Shown here: positions 59,101-64,000 of the stretch, piece by piece
Layout of the letters: every line of letters starts with the position of its first letter
Position numbering within the stretch: the stretch's first letter is position 1
Assembly (NCBI GenBank): GCA_023159155.1
Contig: JAJNNX010000001.1
Span: 3,472,001 to 3,536,000 of the forward strand
Length of the DNA stretch: 64,000 bases
Source of the DNA: Ustulina deusta
Taxonomy: Eukaryota > Ascomycota > Sordariomycetes > Xylariales > Xylariaceae
Direction: 5' to 3'
Translations under genes and position numbers: made by a program
Notes under the pieces: model-generated
Databases searched by the model: none
What the model was told of the DNA's origin: nothing
Seen by the model: the letters and a program-made list of their open reading frames with translations, nothing else

Positions 59101-61478
59101 CTTTATATATTAAAAAAAAATTTTTTTTAAAAATAAAATTAATTTATTATTAAAAGTTTTTTATAATACTACTTAATTAATTTAAATTTATTTTTTTTAT
59201 AAAATATTAATTATTTTTAAGTTTTTTTTAAATAGTTTAGTATAACTATTTTTAGTTATTATAAATTTAATTATAATAAGTTTTTTTAAAGTTTTTTTAG
59301 TTAATTATTTTTATTTATTTTAATAATAATAATTTTAAAAGTTTTATATAATTTTTTTAATAATAGCTTAGTTTTTTTTTTTTAAAAAAATTATTATATG
59401 GACCTTTTTTGTTTTAAGTTTAAAAGTTTTAGGTTTTTTTTTTATTTTTTTAGTTTTAGTTATTTTTAAAATAATTGTTTTATTTTTAAAAAATTGTTTT
59501 AATATTTAATAATATTTTTTTAACGTTTAATTATATTAATTTATATTTTTTTATATTTTTAGGTTTATATTTTATTATTTATAGCTAAAAAGTTTAATTA
59601 TAATTATTAATAAAAATTAAACTTATAAAAATAAATTATTTAGTTAAATTAATTATTATTTTTAAGTTTTTATTAAAATATTTTATTTTATTAATTATTT
59701 AATACTAATAATAATATTAGAGCTAAAATTAATAATTTAAAATATTTAATTTTTAAATTATTAATTATTAATTTTTATAATATATATTAAATATTTATAA
59801 ATTTTATTAATTATTTTATTTTAGTAGTTATAAAGCTTTTAAAGTTTAATTAATTAAACTATTTTTATTTTTAATTATTATTTAATTTATTATATAAATT
59901 TATAACTAATTATTAAAAAAAATATAAGCTTTAATATTATATAAAATTAAAGTTTTTATTTTAATATTATTAATTTATAATTAAATAAATATTTTAAAAA
60001 TAATTAATTTGTTTTAGCTATATATTTTAATTAAAATAAATAAAAAAACTCATAAAAAAACTTTTATTAGTTTTATTTATTTTTTAAATTAAATAAACTA
60101 TTAAAACTATTTTTATTATAGCTTTTTTTTACTAATTAAATACTTAAAACTTTAAACTTTTAGTTAAAATAAATAATTAATATATATATTTTTTTTTATT
60201 ATAAATAAAACAGGTTTTATTATTTTAATAAGTTTTTTTTTTTTTAATAATTAGTATTTATTTTAACTATTTTAAAATAAATATTTTAGAACTTTTAAAA
60301 TTAGCTAAAAATTAATAAGCTAGTTTACTAAAAATTTAATTATTTAAATTAAATTTTTGTTTAATTAAACTAATAAATTTAATTTATTAATAATTTTATT
60401 AATAAATAATTTATAAAAAATATTTAAATTTATAAAAGCTTTATATAAATTTTTCTTTAAATTTATATAAAAATAATTTTATAATTTATATTTTTATTAT
60501 AACTTAACAAATTAATATTTTTAAATTAAATTATTAAATATAAAAATAATTTTATTAATATTTTTATTAGTTTTATATATATAAATTTAAAATATTTTAG
60601 TAATATTATTAAATATTTTTATTAATTTTTTAATATATTTTTTTAACTAGCTTATAATATATTATAATTAATTATTTTTCGTTTAAAATATAATAATATT
60701 TTTATTTAGCTTTTTTATTAATTTATAAACTTAATTATTAAATAAAGTTTTATTTTTTATAAACTTATTGAAATTAGTTTTTTATATTTTAGCTTTTTTA
60801 ATATAAATAAAATTTAAAATATTAAAAAATAAACTAATAAAGTAAAAAATAAATAAAATAATAAAACTAAAAAATTTAAAATTAATACTTTTAAATATAT
60901 CTTTTATTATTAAATTATAGTTATTTTTTAAAAATATTAAAATAAATATATTAAAAAATTAATAATTTTTTTTTTATTTATTAAAAAAGTTTTATTAGAA
61001 CTAATATAAAATTATAAATTTATATACTTATAATATTTAATATTATATTTTTAAATATATTATTTATTTTAAATTATTTTAGTTCTAGTTTATATTTTGC
61101 TTTTTTAAATTTTTAATTTTTAATTTTTAAAAAAAAAATTTTAAGTATTAATTTGCTTAAAACGTTTATAAAAAAAAAATTTCAAAATTATCTAATAATA
61201 AAAAACTAATTATATTTAAAAATTAAAATTATTCTAATTATTTAAAAACTAAAAATAAAATAAAAATATTTAAAGTTAAGTTTTTTATAAATTATTAATT
61301 TTTAAATAATATAAAAATAAAAAATTTTATTAAAATTATATTAAAATCAAATTTATAATTTTTTATATTAAATATATAATAAAAAAAAAAGTTTATTTAT
61401 ATTTTATTAATTATAATAAAATAAAAAATATATATTTATTAAATACTTATTAATAAATAATTAATAAACTTAAAGTAG

Positions 61479-61721
61479 TATTATAATTAGTTAAGTAAAG
61501 TTTTTATAACTAGTTTATTAATACTATAAATAAAAACTTTAAACTAAAAAAAAAAAAAAAAAAAAAAAAAGTCAAAGTTTACAAAATAAATAAATATAAA
61601 CTTTATATATATAGCTACAAAGTTAAATTAGTCCATATATAGACTTCTTATTTTATTGCTATATAGGTCTAAAGTCCTTACAGGTCCTGCTTAGACTATA
61701 TAGACTATAGTAACTATTATA
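61479..61721. repeat. LTR copy 5
   Basis: Begins TATTATAATTAG, a transition-only derivative of the start of copy 4, and has a poly-A run of about 28. The second half keeps C/G (AAGTCCTTACAGGTCCTGC). Ends AACTATTATA. Confidence 0.7.
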
Positions 61722-63176
61722 GATATTATAAATAGAACAAAAATTATTAAAGTAGTAAAGGACCTAGGTATATAAAGCTTTTTTATTATTTAGCAATATA
61801 GCAAAAATTATATTAAAAATAGTATTAATAGAAATTAAGCCGGCAATTTTAAAAAATAATATATTAAATATATTAACTTTAATAAAAAGTACTTGTTAGT
61901 TTAATATAAAATAAGTAACTAATAAATATACTTTATATATTAAATTAAGTAAAAAAACTTTAAAGTATGCTTTTTATTTTTTAATGTATTAATTAAGCAA
62001 CTAAAAAATCTAGTATATATAGCTATTGTAATATTTAGCTTTGTACTATATATTATTTTATTAAAAAGTATTAATAATTGTTATATAATTAATATAAAAG
62101 CTTTTTTTTTTACGTTTATATTTAGTAATATAGTTGCTAATATTTAATTTAATTAGTGCTATATTAAAGTTTATATTTTATATTCTTTTATAAACCTAGT
62201 AGTATAAAGTTAGATTATTAAAACTAAAAATAATAGTATTAATAATTAAATTAGTTATTTTTTAGTAGTAATAGGTAGGTATACTAAAGCTTGAAGTATA
62301 GCTATAATAAATATATTTAATAAAAAAAGACCATTGTTTAACGTATTAATATAGTTTTGTAATAGCTTAAAATTCATAGTTTTAATAAACTATTAAAGCT
62401 TGTTTTATAATAGTTTAAAATAATCGTATAAATAAACTAGTAGTACAACTAATAATATAACAAATATATTAGTTATTTTGTTTATTTTATAAATAAGTTA
62501 TTTTTATAGCATAGCTATAACTAAGTATATAAGTTTGTTAGATCTTAAACCTTTTTTTAAAAGTAATAAAATATATATTAGTAAGTATTTTTAAAAATAT
62601 TATTTAAAAATTAGTAAGTTAATATTTTAGAACAAAAAAATAACTAATTAATAGTTTATAATTTAATAAAGCTAAAAATAACAAGTAATTAATAAATATA
62701 GCAATATATAATAGTATGATTAATAATTAAAAGTTAAAAGTTAAAAGTAGTGTATAATTAAAAGTAAAAATAGATAAAGGTTATAAGTAGTAAAAAAAAA
62801 AAAAAAAGTAGTTAATAAAATAATTAAAAGTAAAAAATAGTTAGTAGGTTAGAAATAAAAAGTAAGCTATATTATTAAACTTAGTATTTTTATTAGTTAT
62901 TATATAAAATTGCTATAATATAATAATAAATATATTATAATTATAATAGCTATAATAAATATAAAAAAAAATATGTTTTTTTTCTAGCACTATAAAGCGG
63001 TCCCTAATAAATACTTTATAGTACTTTACATAGTATCTAGATTAGATATAGTTTAGGTATAATTAAAATAAAAGTAGCAGTACTTACTAGTATATATAAG
63101 GGAGTTTTTTTATTAGGTTTAACTTCAAGTGCTAATATTAATCTGTTAAGTCGCAAAAACCGAGGCAATAAACAAC

Positions 63177-63314
63177 ATGCACCATTGCGTCAAAGCTGAA
63201 CTAGCCCTTGGCAAGGCCATCACGCCTGTTGAGCAGGTCAACCGCAACAAATGTGGTAAATGCGGAAAAAATTTCACCGGAACAACCAACAACTGCACGT
63301 GTAACTCCAATTAA
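63177..63314 (+). CDS. Small Cys-rich ORF in a normal-composition island
   Basis: ATG to TAA, 45 codons, starting MHHCVKAELALGKA; the C-terminal half holds CGKCG and a CTC (five Cys in that half counting both motifs, with a sixth near the start). Codon use is ordinary and C-ending codons are common, in sharp contrast to the mutated surroundings. The frame stays open nine codons upstream of the ATG to a TAA at 63147-63149, next to a possible splice acceptor (CTAATATTAATCTGTTAAG). It could thus be the last exon of a longer, perhaps secreted, Cys-rich protein whose 5' part was lost in the A/T block. No family recognised. Confidence 0.35.
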   Translation: MHHCVKAELALGKAITPVEQVNRNKCGKCGKNFTGTTNNCTCNSN

Positions 63315-63735
63315 GTTTGATGTATGTCTTATCTCAAATCTGACATGCAAGTGCTTTATTCACTAAATATTCCATTATAGAGCCTATCGGGCAAGATGTC
63401 GTGGGTACCTAGGTACTCAGAAAGTGGAGAACGGGTGGAGGCAGTGCTACTGAGTACTCCGTAGGGAGGTGGAGGAACTTGCTAAAGGAAGGGGGTGCAA
63501 ATCCAGAGCCGACAGACCAGAGGCTGCTTGTCAGAATCATCACACTCATTTGGACAAAATTCTTGCAGTCATATATGGGTCATCACATCGTGTAACATTC
63601 ACAATCATTCACAATCAAAATAGGTACCTATCCAATTAGCGCCTGTTTCAACGGTGTGACCTGCCAGGATCTCCCATACCCAATGAACGCTATTAGCAGG
63701 GCTGGTAATTGTAGTGTTACCTGAAGAGTAATCAG
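63315..63735. other. Normal-composition island, non-coding part
   Basis: About 420 bp of unique-looking DNA between two A/T-rich regions. A GGTACCTAGGTAC motif (about 63405-63416) and a short direct repeat CACAATCATT (63599-63618) are visible. No gene is seen. Confidence 0.5.
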
Positions 63736-63811
63736 ATAAACTGAGGGTAGCCCACCCCTGTTGACCTAAGGGTACCCGTGCGTTTTAGAAATAGAAGTGT
63801 TTTATAGAATA
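63736..63811 (+). repeat. 76-bp boundary repeat, right copy
   Basis: Same orientation as 41231-41306, 67/76 identical, transitions only. Again A/T-rich DNA starts directly to its right and continues to the window end. Confidence 0.85.
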
Positions 63812-64000
63812 TTTTGCCTAATTGAACATATAAAGCTTGCATAATGTATTTAATATATACTATTTATTTTATATAATAAAAGTTAAAAAGAAGTAAAGCT
63901 TTTTTATTTATAAAATATTAATTAGTAATTAATTACTAAAACTAGAACATATTTATATTATTACTAAATTATTTTTAGATTATTTTTTAATTGTTTTTTA

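Larger units (their letters stand above)
55901..61721. mobile_element. LTR retrotransposon copy C, destroyed by RIP
   Basis: LTRs at 55901-56139 and 61479-61721 in direct orientation, interior about 5.3 kb collinear with copy A. The flanks are AATAC (55896-55900) and GATAT (61722-61726). Both can come from one 5-bp duplication GATAC by the RIP-type transitions G to A and C to T. No ORF survives. Confidence 0.72.

Overview
The window is nuclear DNA of a filamentous ascomycete (Pezizomycotina), most probably a Sordariomycete. The genes carry short introns (about 48-250 nt) with GT..AG ends and CTRAC/CTAAT-type branch sites. They include a PacC/Rim101 pH regulator, Pfs2, an Stb3-like protein and other typical fungal families. 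The right third is a long, almost pure A/T block made of repeats, which is the signature of repeat-induced point mutation (RIP). The species cannot be told from the sequence.

Layout. 1-41.2 kb is ordinary gene-bearing DNA with wide intergenic spaces. In order it holds: an STB3-like Sin3-binding transcription factor (833-1933,+); a gene-poor stretch with one orphan ORF (4339-5175,+) and structured, tRNA-like repeat DNA; a long promoter packed with GCCAAG hexamers followed by pacC (10523-12626,+, 4 exons); a two-EF-hand light-chain-like gene (13618-14696,+); a TPR/J-domain co-chaperone (17541-19731,+, 3 exons) with an in-frame open extension after its stop; a 12-TM MFS transporter (20941-22851,+); DGAT1 (23726-25419,-, 4 exons); the mRNA 3'-end processing factor PFS2 (27138-29259,+, 3 exons); an EndoG/NUC1-type nuclease (30012-31118,-); a ZRT3-like ZIP zinc transporter (33017-34681,+, 3 exons); and a probable Pex8 peroxin ending in the PTS1 tripeptide SRL (35328-37427,-). 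Between 39.25 and 39.87 kb lies an unusual periodic array of the near-palindrome GTACTGGTAC.

41.3-63.1 kb is a gene-less A/T block. By eye I found five copies of a ~240-bp LTR. They define two near-complete retrotransposon copies of ~5.8 kb (47414-53197 and 55901-61721), a truncated copy between them, and inverted fragments to the left. The block also holds an ~380-bp ATT trinucleotide tract and an 11-bp minisatellite. A 76-bp sequence sits at the left edge of the block (41231-41306). It recurs in the same orientation at 63736-63811, again at the entrance to A/T-rich DNA, and the two copies differ only by transitions. A small island of normal composition (about 63.12-63.83 kb) carries a 45-codon Cys-rich ORF.

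The genes are mostly unrelated housekeeping or regulatory functions and do not form a biosynthetic cluster. The strongest regulatory signal is the 20-fold occurrence of the PacC target hexamer upstream of pacC itself, which suggests direct autoregulation. Gene models were spliced by eye, using frame, consensus sites and remembered family alignments; no database search was possible.
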